Of a stretch of 6,993 bases of DNA, positions 1-6,350 are shown in pieces. The notes below the pieces were generated by a model, which was given only the letters and a program-made list of their open reading frames with translations, had not been told where the DNA came from and did not search any database. Source of the stretch: Lachnospiraceae bacterium. GTDB taxonomy: Bacteria; Bacillota; Clostridia; Lachnospirales; Lachnospiraceae. The stretch lies in the NCBI GenBank assembly GCA_014804285.1, contig JAAVAA010000007.1, forward strand, positions 43,500-50,492, given 5' to 3'. Positions within the stretch are counted from its first letter, which is position 1. Each line of letters begins with the position of its first letter. The position numbers were made by a program, and so were the translations under genes.

Positions 1-230
1 GCCGGGAACTCATGAGGTTCTTTCTCTCCACTGTTTTCCTCATAACCGGTATTCTGGGTAGGGCTGTCAGGAAGAATATAACCGGTCTCTTCCTCAATCT
101 TTAGAAGTTCATCAAACATCGCATCCCATTCGTAGTTTGATATGAGTTCTTCTCTTCCTCCGTAGTAAGCATCCGATGCCTCATTCAGTCTTTTTACCAG
201 TTCCTGCGCCTTTATTTTGTAATCTTCCAT
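1..230 (-). CDS. ligA: NAD-dependent DNA ligase LigA, N-terminal part (cut by window edge)
   Basis: LigA seals single-strand nicks using NAD+ during replication and repair. Only the first 76 codons are inside the window, covering the N-terminal Ia domain that binds the NMN half of NAD+ and part of the link to the adenylation domain. The family pattern is visible: a Tyr-Tyr pair at 22-23, E34-W35-D36, the helix ELLKIEEETG (41-50), and the LPDSPTQNTG stretch (53-62) that matches the family's P-D-S-P-T-Q. The ATG at 230-228 has a GGAGG ribosome binding site 7 bases upstream, so the start is firm. Against the E. coli protein (Y22, H23, D32, Y35, D36, from memory) this copy has Y22, Y23, N32, W35, D36, so it belongs to a divergent LigA branch. 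The catalytic Lys motif lies outside the window. It follows the rluF-like gene in the same direction, with a 229-base gap. Confidence 0.88.
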   Translation of the reverse strand, partial: MEDYKIKAQELVKRLNEASDAYYGGREELISNYEWDAMFDELLKIEEETGYILPDSPTQNTGYEENSGEKEPHEFP

Positions 231-459
231 GATTTCGCCTCCATTTTTGCAAGTTTTCCGTCATCATTATTGCCTCTTCCGTCACTTACTTTTTCAATAA
301 AACCTGTTTTTCAACATGTTTTATCGATATTCCGACATAAAATTCCATTTTACTTAACTTTACATAGAATGATTTACATAATATAATTTTATCATACACT
401 TCATGGTTTTTCCACAACATCTATTTCTCTGTAACACAAGATTTTGTGATAAGACCCAA
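231..459. other. AT-rich spacer between rluF-like gene and ligA
   Basis: This is a 229-base non-coding gap. It holds the ligA ribosome binding site (237-241) and the candidate promoter at 386-414. A short CACAA/TTGTG inverted repeat (435-439 and 444-448) lies just past the rluF stop, but it has only 5 base pairs and no T-run, so I do not call it a terminator. No small gene with a ribosome binding site was found. Confidence 0.6.
386..414 (-). promoter_or_regulatory. Candidate promoter for ligA
   Basis: On the minus strand there is a -35-like TGGAAA (409-414, 4 of 6 matches), a 17-base spacer and TAAAAT (386-391), preceded by TG one base away (extended -10). Transcription would start near 379 and leave a leader of about 150 bases before the ligA ATG. 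I saw no clear hairpin with a T-run between the rluF stop and ligA, so read-through from the upstream operon is also possible. Confidence 0.38.
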
Positions 460-1182
460 TTAATCAATGATTTCTTTACTGCAAAATTTATATAACGTCT
501 GCAATTCATTTCCAATAATCCGACGGTATTGACCCGGCTTTAAATCTGCAAGCTGTATATTCACCACTCGCACCCGTTTAATTGCATAAACATGATATCC
601 AAGTTCTTTTGCCATCCTTCGTATTTGTCTATTGACTCCCTGAGTCAGGATAATTCGAAAAGTGTACTTTCCAATCATTTCTGTCTTACAAGGCTTCGTT
701 TTCACATTCAATTCCGGAAGAAACACCCCATTTTCAAGGCTTTCTAAGAAAACATCTGTTATTTCTTTATCCACCTTTACTACATATTCCTTCTCATGAC
801 CAGCGCTGCCGCGCATCATCTTTTCGATCAGTTCTCCATCATTTGTCAAGAGAAGTAAACCCTCCGAATCCTTGTCCAGTCTTCCTGCATAAGTAACACG
901 AACCGGAAATTTAACCATATCTGTAATTTTCTTATCTGCAAATCTGTCTCTTTCCGTACAGACTACGCCTACTGGTTTATAATAAGCAAATACGACCTTT
1001 TCATTCTTACCATGAACCGGTTTCCCATTTACAAGAATTTTATCCTGATCGGATACCTGCATTCCCACACTCGCTTTTTGTCCGTTTACAATAACCCGTC
1101 CTTCTCCGATCAGACGATCCGCGTCACGTCTGGAACAGACACCGCAGGAAGCAAGATATTTATTCAGCCTTTCGTTCTTCAT
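460..1182 (-). CDS. rluF: RluF-like 23S rRNA pseudouridine synthase
   Basis: This is an RsuA/RluB/RluF-family enzyme that isomerises a uridine in rRNA to pseudouridine; in E. coli RluF acts on 23S U2604. Counting from the chosen ATG (240 residues), an S4 RNA-binding domain spans about 3-50 (ERLNKYLASCGVCSRR). The catalytic loop GRLDKDSEG is at 100-108, with the nucleophile Asp103. GVNRQIRRM (182-190) resembles the RluF version (GLNRQIRRM) rather than the RluB one, which is why I choose RluF. The same frame opens earlier with a GTG at 1206, but that has no ribosome binding site. The ATG at 1182-1180 has AAGGAG 13 bases upstream (1196-1201) and fits the family N-terminus. It overlaps the hflX end by 23 bases, so the two are cotranscribed and probably translationally coupled. 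The exact target base in this organism is inferred. Confidence 0.9.
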   Translation of the reverse strand: MKNERLNKYLASCGVCSRRDADRLIGEGRVIVNGQKASVGMQVSDQDKILVNGKPVHGKNEKVVFAYYKPVGVVCTERDRFADKKITDMVKFPVRVTYAGRLDKDSEGLLLLTNDGELIEKMMRGSAGHEKEYVVKVDKEITDVFLESLENGVFLPELNVKTKPCKTEMIGKYTFRIILTQGVNRQIRRMAKELGYHVYAIKRVRVVNIQLADLKPGQYRRIIGNELQTLYKFCSKEIID

Positions 1183-2473
1183 AACAGCTATATTTCTCCT
1201 TATCACCGGGATGACATCTTACATGAAGCTTGGTGCCTTCCTTTTCATATTCCATAGAAAGCACCTGCGCATTCTCCATAAAGTAAGAGACAATGCTTCC
1301 CTTCTCATAGGGAATCAGAAAACATACTTCCCGAAAGTCCGCATATACCCTTTCAAGAATCTGCTCTGTCAACACAGTAAGGGAGTCCTCCTCTCTCGCC
1401 GAGATATAAACCTTATTTCCAGTGACCTTAGGGTAAAAACTGCTCTCTTCCACACGATCAAGTTTATTGAACACCGTAATCATGGGAATTGCCCCGGCTC
1501 CCAGCTGTGCAATTGTTTCCTTTGTTGTTTCCATTTGTTTCTGATAATAGGGATCCGAATAATCCACTACCTGAAGAAGTAAATCCGCTTCCGCAAGCTC
1601 CATCAAAGTAGCACGAAATGCTTTCACCAGTCCGTGAGGAAGCTTATGAATAAAGCCTACTGTATCCGAAAGAAGAAAATCTTTATTATTTCCGGTACAG
1701 ATTTTCCGTACGGAAGTATCCAATGTAGCAAACAACATATCTTTTTCCAGAACTTTCTTTTCTTCATCCATTCCATATTTGTCAAGCATCCGATTCATGA
1801 TCGTTGACTTTCCTGCGTTGGTGTAACCCACCAGAGCCACCAGCGGAATCCCCGAGCTTTGTCTTTTCTTCCTTTGTGTCTTCCGCTCCTTCGTAATCTG
1901 CTCTAACTCACGATTAAGCTCCGAAATGCGATGTTCAATCCGCCTACGGTCAAGTTCCAGCTTTTTTTCGCCGGCTCCACGGCTGCTCATGCTTCCGCTT
2001 GTTCCTCCCTGTCTGGTCAGAGCCTTATGCATTCCGACCAGTCTGGGCAGCAAATATTGCAGCCTGGCTGACTCTACCTGTAGTCTTGCTTCTCTGGTTC
2101 CTGCTCTTTTTTCAAAAATATCCAAAATCAGAGCGGTTCGATCCATCACCGGCATTTTCAACTCTTCCTGTAGATTCCTAAGCTGCGACGGGGTTAGCGT
2201 GTCGTTAAGAATGACAAGCTCTGCCTCCAGAATCCTCGCAGTCTCAGAAAGTTCCTGTACCTTTCCGCTCCCCAGATACAGGCTCTTATTAACAGCCTCC
2301 ATTCTCTGCGTGACCATTCCTACCGGCTCCATGACACATGCTTTTGCCAGATCTGCAAGCTCAGCCATGGAATGGTCGAATTCTTCCGAATTCTCCCCTG
2401 TGTCCACGCCTGCAAGCATGACTCTTTCCCGCTTCTCCTGTAAATCTTTTTCTGTTATATTATTCGTTTCCAT
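1160..2473 (-). CDS. hflX: HflX, ribosome-associated GTPase
   Basis: HflX is a cytoplasmic translational GTPase-like factor that binds the 50S subunit and splits stalled or hibernating 70S ribosomes under stress. Counting from ATG 2473 (437 residues), the N-terminal HflX domain includes the YLGSGKV stretch and the Gly/Ser-rich GGTSGSMSSRGAGE loop. A charged coiled-coil linker (about 175-205, RRRIEHRISELNRELEQ) follows. The G domain has G1 GYTNAGKST (216-224), G2 FATLD (248-252), G3 DTVGF (270-274), G4 NKLD (336-339) and G5 SAR (358-360), all intact. A short C-terminal domain ends the protein. Length is normal. The start is uncertain: ATG 2497 overlaps aroA by 17 bases but has no ribosome binding site, while ATG 2473 has AAGGA 13 bases upstream (2487-2491), so I prefer it. 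It sits directly after aroA and overlaps the rluF-like gene. Confidence 0.93.
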   Translation of the reverse strand: METNNITEKDLQEKRERVMLAGVDTGENSEEFDHSMAELADLAKACVMEPVGMVTQRMEAVNKSLYLGSGKVQELSETARILEAELVILNDTLTPSQLRNLQEELKMPVMDRTALILDIFEKRAGTREARLQVESARLQYLLPRLVGMHKALTRQGGTSGSMSSRGAGEKKLELDRRRIEHRISELNRELEQITKERKTQRKKRQSSGIPLVALVGYTNAGKSTIMNRMLDKYGMDEEKKVLEKDMLFATLDTSVRKICTGNNKDFLLSDTVGFIHKLPHGLVKAFRATLMELAEADLLLQVVDYSDPYYQKQMETTKETIAQLGAGAIPMITVFNKLDRVEESSFYPKVTGNKVYISAREEDSLTVLTEQILERVYADFREVCFLIPYEKGSIVSYFMENAQVLSMEYEKEGTKLHVRCHPGDKEKYSCYEERKAE

Positions 2474-2480
2474 TCTGTTT

Positions 2481-3788
2481 TCAACATCCTTTTCCATTTT
2501 CGGCAGTCAAATCATCGATCAACCGAAAATAATTTTCAAAGGTTTTTTGACAGCATTCAGGATTCTTAATGTTTATCCCTCCTGCCTTAAGACCGATCAA
2601 GGTAAAGGCCATTGCCATCCGGTGATCCTCATAAGTCTCCACTTCGGTTTCGCGTATTTCACCCGGATAAATGATAAGTCCATCCTCCTCCGGTACTTCA
2701 TCACAGGAAATTCCCATACGTTTCAGCTCTGTCAATATAGCCTTAAGCCTGTCGGACTCCTGCATACGAATATGACCGATATTTTTGATCAAAGTCGGCG
2801 ATGCTGCAAAAGGTGCCAGGGCTGCCATCGTCATGGTCTGATCCGAAAAGTCCTTCATAGATAAAGTAGTCCCCGGATAAACTTCCAGATTTCCTCCATC
2901 CACCATCACCCCTTCCGGCTCTTCTTTTAAATCACACCCCATATTTTTGAGTACTTCCAGAAACTTAATGTCCCCCTGAAGACAATTCATATGTACATCT
3001 TTAACAATAACATTCGTTTTTAAAAGTGGTGCCATGGCATAGAAATAGCAGGCTCCCGACACATCCGGCTCAATCAGGTACTCTGTCAGTCCAAAATTCT
3101 CCATCGGCGGAACAACATAACAATCTCCCTCACATCTTATTGGAATTCCAAACTGCTTCATCATATTAAATGTTAATTTAATATATGCTCCTTCCATTCT
3201 ATCCCCGGAGAGGCGCACCTTTAACCCTTTTTTTAAAATAATTCCGGACATCATAAGCGCACTGGCAAACTGACTGCTTATTCCTGTATCAATACTGACC
3301 TCTTCCATATGCAGACCATTGGAATTCATATGAAAAGGAAAATGTCCTTCCTCTCCTCTATAAATAATCTCTGCTCCTGAATTGATTAGCAGCTCCAAAA
3401 GCGGCTGCATGGGGCGTCTGCACATCTGGGGAGAAGCTGTCAATTCATAATCTCCTCCGGCAAATGCAAGCATCACAGTCAAAAACCTTGCCGCCGTTCC
3501 CGCACTTCTGACATCAATCTCTCCGCTTCTATTGGGAATCTTTCCGCCCTCCCCCTGTATAGTCACTTCCTGTTCTGGCTCCCGGATCTCAACGTGAAAC
3601 CCCAGCTTCATTAGACAATCCAGAAACCCTCTTGAATCATCACTGAACAGAACCCCGCGCAGCGTACATCTTTTGTTCGAAAGTGCCGCAAGCAAAAGCG
3701 CTCTGTTTGTAATGCTTTTGGATCCTGGAACACGAACCCGGATCTCGCTGATACTTTCTATTTTACGAACACGATAAATCTCTTCCAT
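2481..3788 (-). CDS. aroA: 3-phosphoshikimate 1-carboxyvinyltransferase (EPSP synthase)
   Basis: AroA joins phosphoenolpyruvate to shikimate 3-phosphate, the sixth step of the shikimate pathway to chorismate and the aromatic amino acids. The 435-residue length is usual for the family. Visible substrate-binding motifs are PGSKSITNRALLLAA (21-35; K24, S25, R29), SAGTAARF (95-102), RRP (124-126), SSQF (171-174), the catalytic-Asp region KDFSDQTMT (312-320), QESDR (343-347), EDHRMAMAF (387-395) and QKTFENYF (414-421). No key residue looks missing. The position of E. coli Pro101 appears to be Phe102 here, so the PEP-site loop differs from the E. coli type. ATG 3788 has AGGGAG 8 bases upstream, so the start is firm. 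It is the first gene of aroA-hflX-rluF and has its own promoter about 30 bases upstream. Linkage to hflX rather than to other aro genes is unusual for pathway logic. Confidence 0.96.
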   Translation of the reverse strand: MEEIYRVRKIESISEIRVRVPGSKSITNRALLLAALSNKRCTLRGVLFSDDSRGFLDCLMKLGFHVEIREPEQEVTIQGEGGKIPNRSGEIDVRSAGTAARFLTVMLAFAGGDYELTASPQMCRRPMQPLLELLINSGAEIIYRGEEGHFPFHMNSNGLHMEEVSIDTGISSQFASALMMSGIILKKGLKVRLSGDRMEGAYIKLTFNMMKQFGIPIRCEGDCYVVPPMENFGLTEYLIEPDVSGACYFYAMAPLLKTNVIVKDVHMNCLQGDIKFLEVLKNMGCDLKEEPEGVMVDGGNLEVYPGTTLSMKDFSDQTMTMAALAPFAASPTLIKNIGHIRMQESDRLKAILTELKRMGISCDEVPEEDGLIIYPGEIRETEVETYEDHRMAMAFTLIGLKAGGINIKNPECCQKTFENYFRLIDDLTAENGKGC

Positions 3789-3820
3789 TATTCAATCTCC
3801 CTGCTGATATTCTCCTTACT

Positions 3821-3849
3821 ACTATACCAACTTTTGGCTATTCTGCCAA
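3821..3849 (-). promoter_or_regulatory. SigA-type promoter of aroA-hflX-rluF
   Basis: On the minus strand the -35 is TTGGCA (3844-3849), followed by exactly 17 bases and TATAGT (3821-3826). TG lies one base before the -10, giving an extended -10. The predicted start, near 3814, leaves a leader of only about 25 bases that carries the AGGGAG ribosome binding site. This leaves no room for a leader-peptide attenuator or riboswitch. Confidence 0.8.
3827..3849. promoter_or_regulatory. Inverted repeats in the aroA promoter (possible operator)
   Basis: The -35 box is part of an inverted repeat TTGGC-6 bases-GCCAA (plus strand 3834-3838 and 3845-3849). A second, overlapping one, CCAA-3 bases-TTGG, occupies 3827-3837 in the spacer. 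A protein bound here would cover the -35 and spacer and would be expected to repress. No regulator is identified, and arms this short could be chance. Confidence 0.3.
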
Positions 3850-3900
3850 TGAGAAATGTTTGAGTTTACATGTTTCATTTCGGTATGTATATGAAGGTCA

Positions 3901-3990
3901 TTAGTTGGTTTTCTGTCAGCCAAAAATTTAACCCGGATAGAAATCAAATTCTATCCGGGTTTTCATATTACTCTTTGAAAGCCAAACTAA
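3901..3990 (+). repeat. Palindromic element E1 (MITE-like), copy with compact centre
   Basis: This is a 90-base imperfect palindrome. The outer arms 3901-3913 and 3977-3990 pair over 13 positions, with one bulged A and one G-T pair. They are followed by a near-symmetric internal loop (16 and 15 bases) and a perfect inner stem (3930-3942 with 3949-3961) closing a six-base loop. Both ends carry TA (3902-3903 and 3988-3989). It resembles the element at 6834-6979 in its outer arm (TAGTTGGTTTTC against TAGCTGGTTTTC), in the inner stem core (CGGATA), and in a shared ATATTAC in the right flank. It is inverted relative to that copy. It begins 12 bases past the ABC permease stop. Confidence 0.65.
3930..3961 (-). 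terminator. Terminator-like hairpin after the ABC operon
   Basis: This is a perfect 13-base-pair stem with a GC-rich base (AACCCGGATAGAA and its complement) and the six-base loop 3943-3948. On the minus strand it is followed by TTAAATTTTTGG, a broken T-run, so it plausibly ends transcription of the GntR-ABC operon about 40 bases after the permease stop and insulates the aroA promoter. It is also the core of element E1. On the plus strand TTTT follows the stem, but no plus-strand gene lies upstream. Confidence 0.7.
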
Positions 3991-4001
3991 ATTCCTTCAA
4001 C

Positions 4002-4646
4002 TTACCATTCTTTATCTCTGACTACCTTTAAGGACACTTGGCAGGATATCACAATTACAATCGCATCCAAAATCCAAAGTCCCCCTGTCAAAAGCAGATT
4101 ATCCATCGGATGCGGAATGCCATCAAACAACATAACAGCCGTATTTCTTGTCAAATATACTGATATGCCTATCGCTCCCCCCATTACAAGCATAACTGCC
4201 ATATAGACATATCTTGCTTTTTCCACGCCATATTTAAAAATGATGGGAAGGGTAATGGTATAAGCAATCAGAAAAAAGGCAGATATGCAATTGATCACTA
4301 CCCATTCTATAGTTCCCTCATACCATGGTGTGCTCATGGCAATCACCTCCACGATCAGAGCCAACAAGCTTCCTGCCCCAATGCAGATACAGACAAGCAC
4401 ATACTTTTCTTTCACCAGTGTTTTTACACTTATAGGCATGGTCAGTGCGTAACGGTTAAAATGCACAGCTTCATCCATGGACATGACTGACAGCACCATC
4501 ATGCCGCCCAGAAGAATGGAATACATTGCCAAAAAAGAAAAGGATTTGGAAAGTATAGACCAAACACATATAAATGCTAAAATCAGTGCATATTGCTTTT
4601 TGTAGTTCGATATAGAACATAAATCTTTTATTAATAAACCTTTCAT
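4002..4646 (-). CDS. ABC-2 type transporter permease
   Basis: This is the membrane half of a small ABC exporter, working with the ATPase encoded just upstream. The 214-residue protein is a six-helix membrane protein, with hydrophobic stretches at about 18-36, 38-56, 82-104, 115-137, 145-166 and 184-203. The opening MKGLLIKDL and the loop LTMPISVKTLVKEKY (68-82) are typical of the ABC-2 family in which a short N-terminal KD motif and a 'P-x-S-x-K-x-L-V-x-x-K-Y' segment recur. ATG 4646 has GGAG 7 bases upstream. An earlier in-frame ATG at 4679 has no ribosome binding site and would add 11 poor-fitting residues, so I reject it. It is the last gene of the operon, 54 bases after the ATPase stop. 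The substrate is unknown; such cassettes often handle peptides, antibiotics or envelope stress. Confidence 0.85.
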   Translation of the reverse strand: MKGLLIKDLCSISNYKKQYALILAFICVWSILSKSFSFLAMYSILLGGMMVLSVMSMDEAVHFNRYALTMPISVKTLVKEKYVLVCICIGAGSLLALIVEVIAMSTPWYEGTIEWVVINCISAFFLIAYTITLPIIFKYGVEKARYVYMAVMLVMGGAIGISVYLTRNTAVMLFDGIPHPMDNLLLTGGLWILDAIVIVISCQVSLKVVRDKEW

Positions 4647-4700
4647 ACAGTCTCTCCAATCATTAATAATTAAATGCAAATATAATTTTAACCACTTCCA

Positions 4701-5600
4701 TTATGATATTTTTTGATTCTTAGCAATATATAACAGAATATCTTCAATTCCTACCCGATCAATAACAGGCTGTTGTATATCTCTGGCATGTCTATCAACA
4801 AAACCATTTTCCTTAAGACTTTGTCTATCCCGTACAAGTACTGACGTTCCAAAGCTGCTGTCCTCTCTTCCAACTATGATTCCTGTCGGAATCTTATCAG
4901 CCTGCTCTTTTGTACATTTCACCATGCCATATTCATAAAGCAACTTATCCTTGCTTTCCATCAGTAGCAAATTCCCCTTATGAATCAATATAATATAATC
5001 TGCCACCTTTTCAATATCAGATGTTATATGTGATGATAAAAATACAGTATGATTCTCATCCTCTACATATTCTCTGAAAATATCCAATATCTCATTACGG
5101 ACAACCGGATCAAGACCACTGGTTGCTTCATCCAAAATCAGCAGTTTGCTGTCATGGGAAAGTGCCGCCGCAATAGACAACTTCATCTTCATTCCCTTGG
5201 AAAGCTCCCGCACTTTTTTATTTACCGGCAGTTCAAATTTCTGCAGATATTCTTTGAACAGATTTTCATTCCATGTCCGATAGATATTTTTCATAATAAT
5301 ATTAATATTTTTTACTTTCAATTCATTAGGAAAATTGCATTCATCAAACACAACACTAATCTGCTCTCTCCAATTCTCATCCGCCGAATCCTTTCCAACG
5401 GGATGATCCAATACTCTGATCTTCCCCGCCTCAGTTGGAACAAGTCCTAAAATAGCTCTCATGGTAGTGCTCTTTCCTGCACCATTTTCCCCGATAAATC
5501 CTACAATAGATCCTTCCGGAATATCAAAACACATGTTATTAATCTCAAAATCATCATATTTTTTAGTTAGATTCCTAACCTCTATCGCATTTTTGCTCAT
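4701..5600 (-). CDS. ABC transporter ATP-binding protein (YtrB-like)
   Basis: This cytoplasmic ATPase (299 residues) powers the ABC-2 permease encoded next to it. The nucleotide-binding domain covers about 1-215: Walker A GENGAGKST (37-45, Lys43), signature LSKGM (133-137), Walker B LLILDE (153-158), D-loop SGLDP (161-165) and switch His191 in SSHIT. In the Q-loop region (VVFDECNFP, 83-91) the usual Gln is replaced by Asp-Glu, and the signature has lost its second Gly. Both are common in ATPases paired with this permease type, from memory. A C-terminal extension of about 80 residues follows, ending in a conserved-looking GIEDILLYI (284-292). ATG 5600 has GGGAG 8 bases upstream. It lies 27 bases after the GntR gene and is cotranscribed with it. 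Confidence 0.92.
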   Translation of the reverse strand: MSKNAIEVRNLTKKYDDFEINNMCFDIPEGSIVGFIGENGAGKSTTMRAILGLVPTEAGKIRVLDHPVGKDSADENWREQISVVFDECNFPNELKVKNINIIMKNIYRTWNENLFKEYLQKFELPVNKKVRELSKGMKMKLSIAAALSHDSKLLILDEATSGLDPVVRNEILDIFREYVEDENHTVFLSSHITSDIEKVADYIILIHKGNLLLMESKDKLLYEYGMVKCTKEQADKIPTGIIVGREDSSFGTSVLVRDRQSLKENGFVDRHARDIQQPVIDRVGIEDILLYIAKNQKIS

Positions 5601-5627
5601 AATTCTTACTCCCTTTCATGCAGCTCC

Positions 5628-6026
5628 TTATCCCTGCTTTGGATTCGATATTTCCTCATCTCCATATACAAGGTAAAGCATCTCTACCACTTCTCCCCTT
5701 TCGATTCCACTTGTGCCGGCCACACGAACAGCTTCCGTAAGCAGGCTTTCGATCTGTTTCAGCTTTTCCTCGCGGACAAGTCTGAGATCTGCTGCTCTCA
5801 CAAAGCTGCCTTTTCCAACCATTGTGACAATGAACCCGTCTCTCTCAAGCTCCTCATAAGCGCGCTTGGTCGTAATCACACTGATCCGAAGCTCCTTAGC
5901 CAACGTCCTCATAGAGGGAAGCGGCATTCCTTCTTTTAACTGACCATTCATGATCATATTCTTAATCTGATCCGTGATCTGCTCATAAATCGGCTTATCC
6001 CCGGAATTACTGATAATAATATTCAC
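5628..6026 (-). CDS. GntR-family transcriptional regulator, YtrA type
   Basis: This is a DNA-binding repressor that probably controls its own operon. The 132-residue protein has an N-terminal winged helix-turn-helix (about 11-77; KPIYEQITDQI, LPSMRTLAKELRISVITTKRAYEEL, and the wing GKGSFV at 71-76). Only a short helical tail of about 55 residues follows, the layout of the YtrA subfamily, which lacks the large ligand domain of FadR or HutC types. The gene starts with GTG (6026-6024), with AAGGGAG ending 11 bases upstream. The nearby ATG at 6033 is out of frame and gives only a few codons. It leads the ABC ATPase and permease genes, as in ytr-type operons. A palindrome across its promoter is the likely operator. 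The effector is unknown; cell-wall-active compounds are the precedent in Bacillus. Confidence 0.9.
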   Translation of the reverse strand: MNIIISNSGDKPIYEQITDQIKNMIMNGQLKEGMPLPSMRTLAKELRISVITTKRAYEELERDGFIVTMVGKGSFVRAADLRLVREEKLKQIESLLTEAVRVAGTSGIERGEVVEMLYLVYGDEEISNPKQG

Positions 6027-6106
6027 TTAACATTTTTCTCCCTTCTGTACGTACCAATTAATTATGCATATGCTTAATTTCATTTTTTAAATTAATGTTT
6101 ATATAT

Positions 6107-6127
6107 TGTATATATCATTTATATACA
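6107..6127. promoter_or_regulatory. Palindromic operator, likely bound by the GntR regulator
   Basis: Perfect 8-base arms TGTATATA (6107-6114) and TATATACA (6120-6127) flank 5 bases. The site covers the whole -10 box and most of the spacer, so binding would block RNA polymerase. Its size and symmetry fit a GntR dimer. The assignment to the adjacent regulator is inferred from position. AT-rich sequence makes weak palindromes common, but two perfect 8-base arms placed here are hard to dismiss. Confidence 0.65.
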
Positions 6128-6137
6128 TTATTGTCAA
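6109..6137 (-). promoter_or_regulatory. SigA-type promoter of the GntR-ABC operon
   Basis: On the minus strand a perfect TTGACA (6132-6137), a 17-base spacer and TATATA (6109-6114) form the promoter, with TG one base before the -10. The predicted start, near 6102, gives a leader of about 75 bases. That leader contains the short palindromes GCATATGC (6066-6073) and GTACGTAC (6047-6054). Confidence 0.82.
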
Positions 6138-6305
6138 TATGTATTTTCACTATTTCTATATTACTTTTCATAAGTGTAAAAATGATGCCCACAAGCAAAA
6201 GCCACATTTATATATCCGTCACTTTGTACCTGCATCCATATTTTGTAAAACTTGTTACTGCTTCTCTGAATCATAAAAGATATTCCGCTTTTGGAGAAAA
6301 AGATA

Positions 6306-6311
6306 TATAAT
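6306..6311 (+). promoter_or_regulatory. Candidate -10 box for the acidic-protein gene
   Basis: A perfect TATAAT lies 39 bases before the ATG at 6351. The sequence at the expected -35 position (6283-6288, TTCCGC) is a weak match, so activity may be low or need an activator. The 223 bases between the GntR promoter and this gene (6128-6350) contain no other gene I can support. Confidence 0.3.
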
Positions 6312-6350
6312 AAAGCCAACAGCAGACTGGAATTTCAAAGGAGAAACAAA

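Noticed and set aside
433..450. CACAA/TTGTG hairpin after the rluF stop as a terminator
   Set aside because: It has only five base pairs, two of them G-C, and no T-run on the minus strand.
231..459. Riboswitch or structured leader before ligA
   Set aside because: The leader would be long enough, but I see no recognisable conserved motif or strong nested hairpins in it.
1183..1206. GTG start 24 bases upstream of the chosen rluF start
   Set aside because: No ribosome binding site lies before it, and the AAGGAG site lies inside this extension, serving the ATG at 1182.
1926..2864. Long plus-strand open frame (312 codons) opposite hflX and aroA
   Set aside because: It is Ser/Leu/Cys-rich with no recognisable domain, and it lies wholly opposite two intact conserved genes and crosses their junction. 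It is a shadow frame.
4647..4679. Longer permease start at ATG 4679
   Set aside because: No ribosome binding site precedes it, and the added residues do not resemble the family's MKxLLxKD opening. GGAG before 4646 is well placed.
5583..5627. Tiny frame starting at the ATG 5618 between the GntR and ATPase genes
   Set aside because: It has AAGGAG close by but gives only 14 codons and overlaps the ATPase start. The spacing of about 4 bases is short, and nothing supports translation.
6095..6310. 71-codon plus-strand frame over the GntR promoter region
   Set aside because: It is composed of low-complexity AT-rich codons, has no ribosome binding site, and overlaps the GntR promoter and operator.
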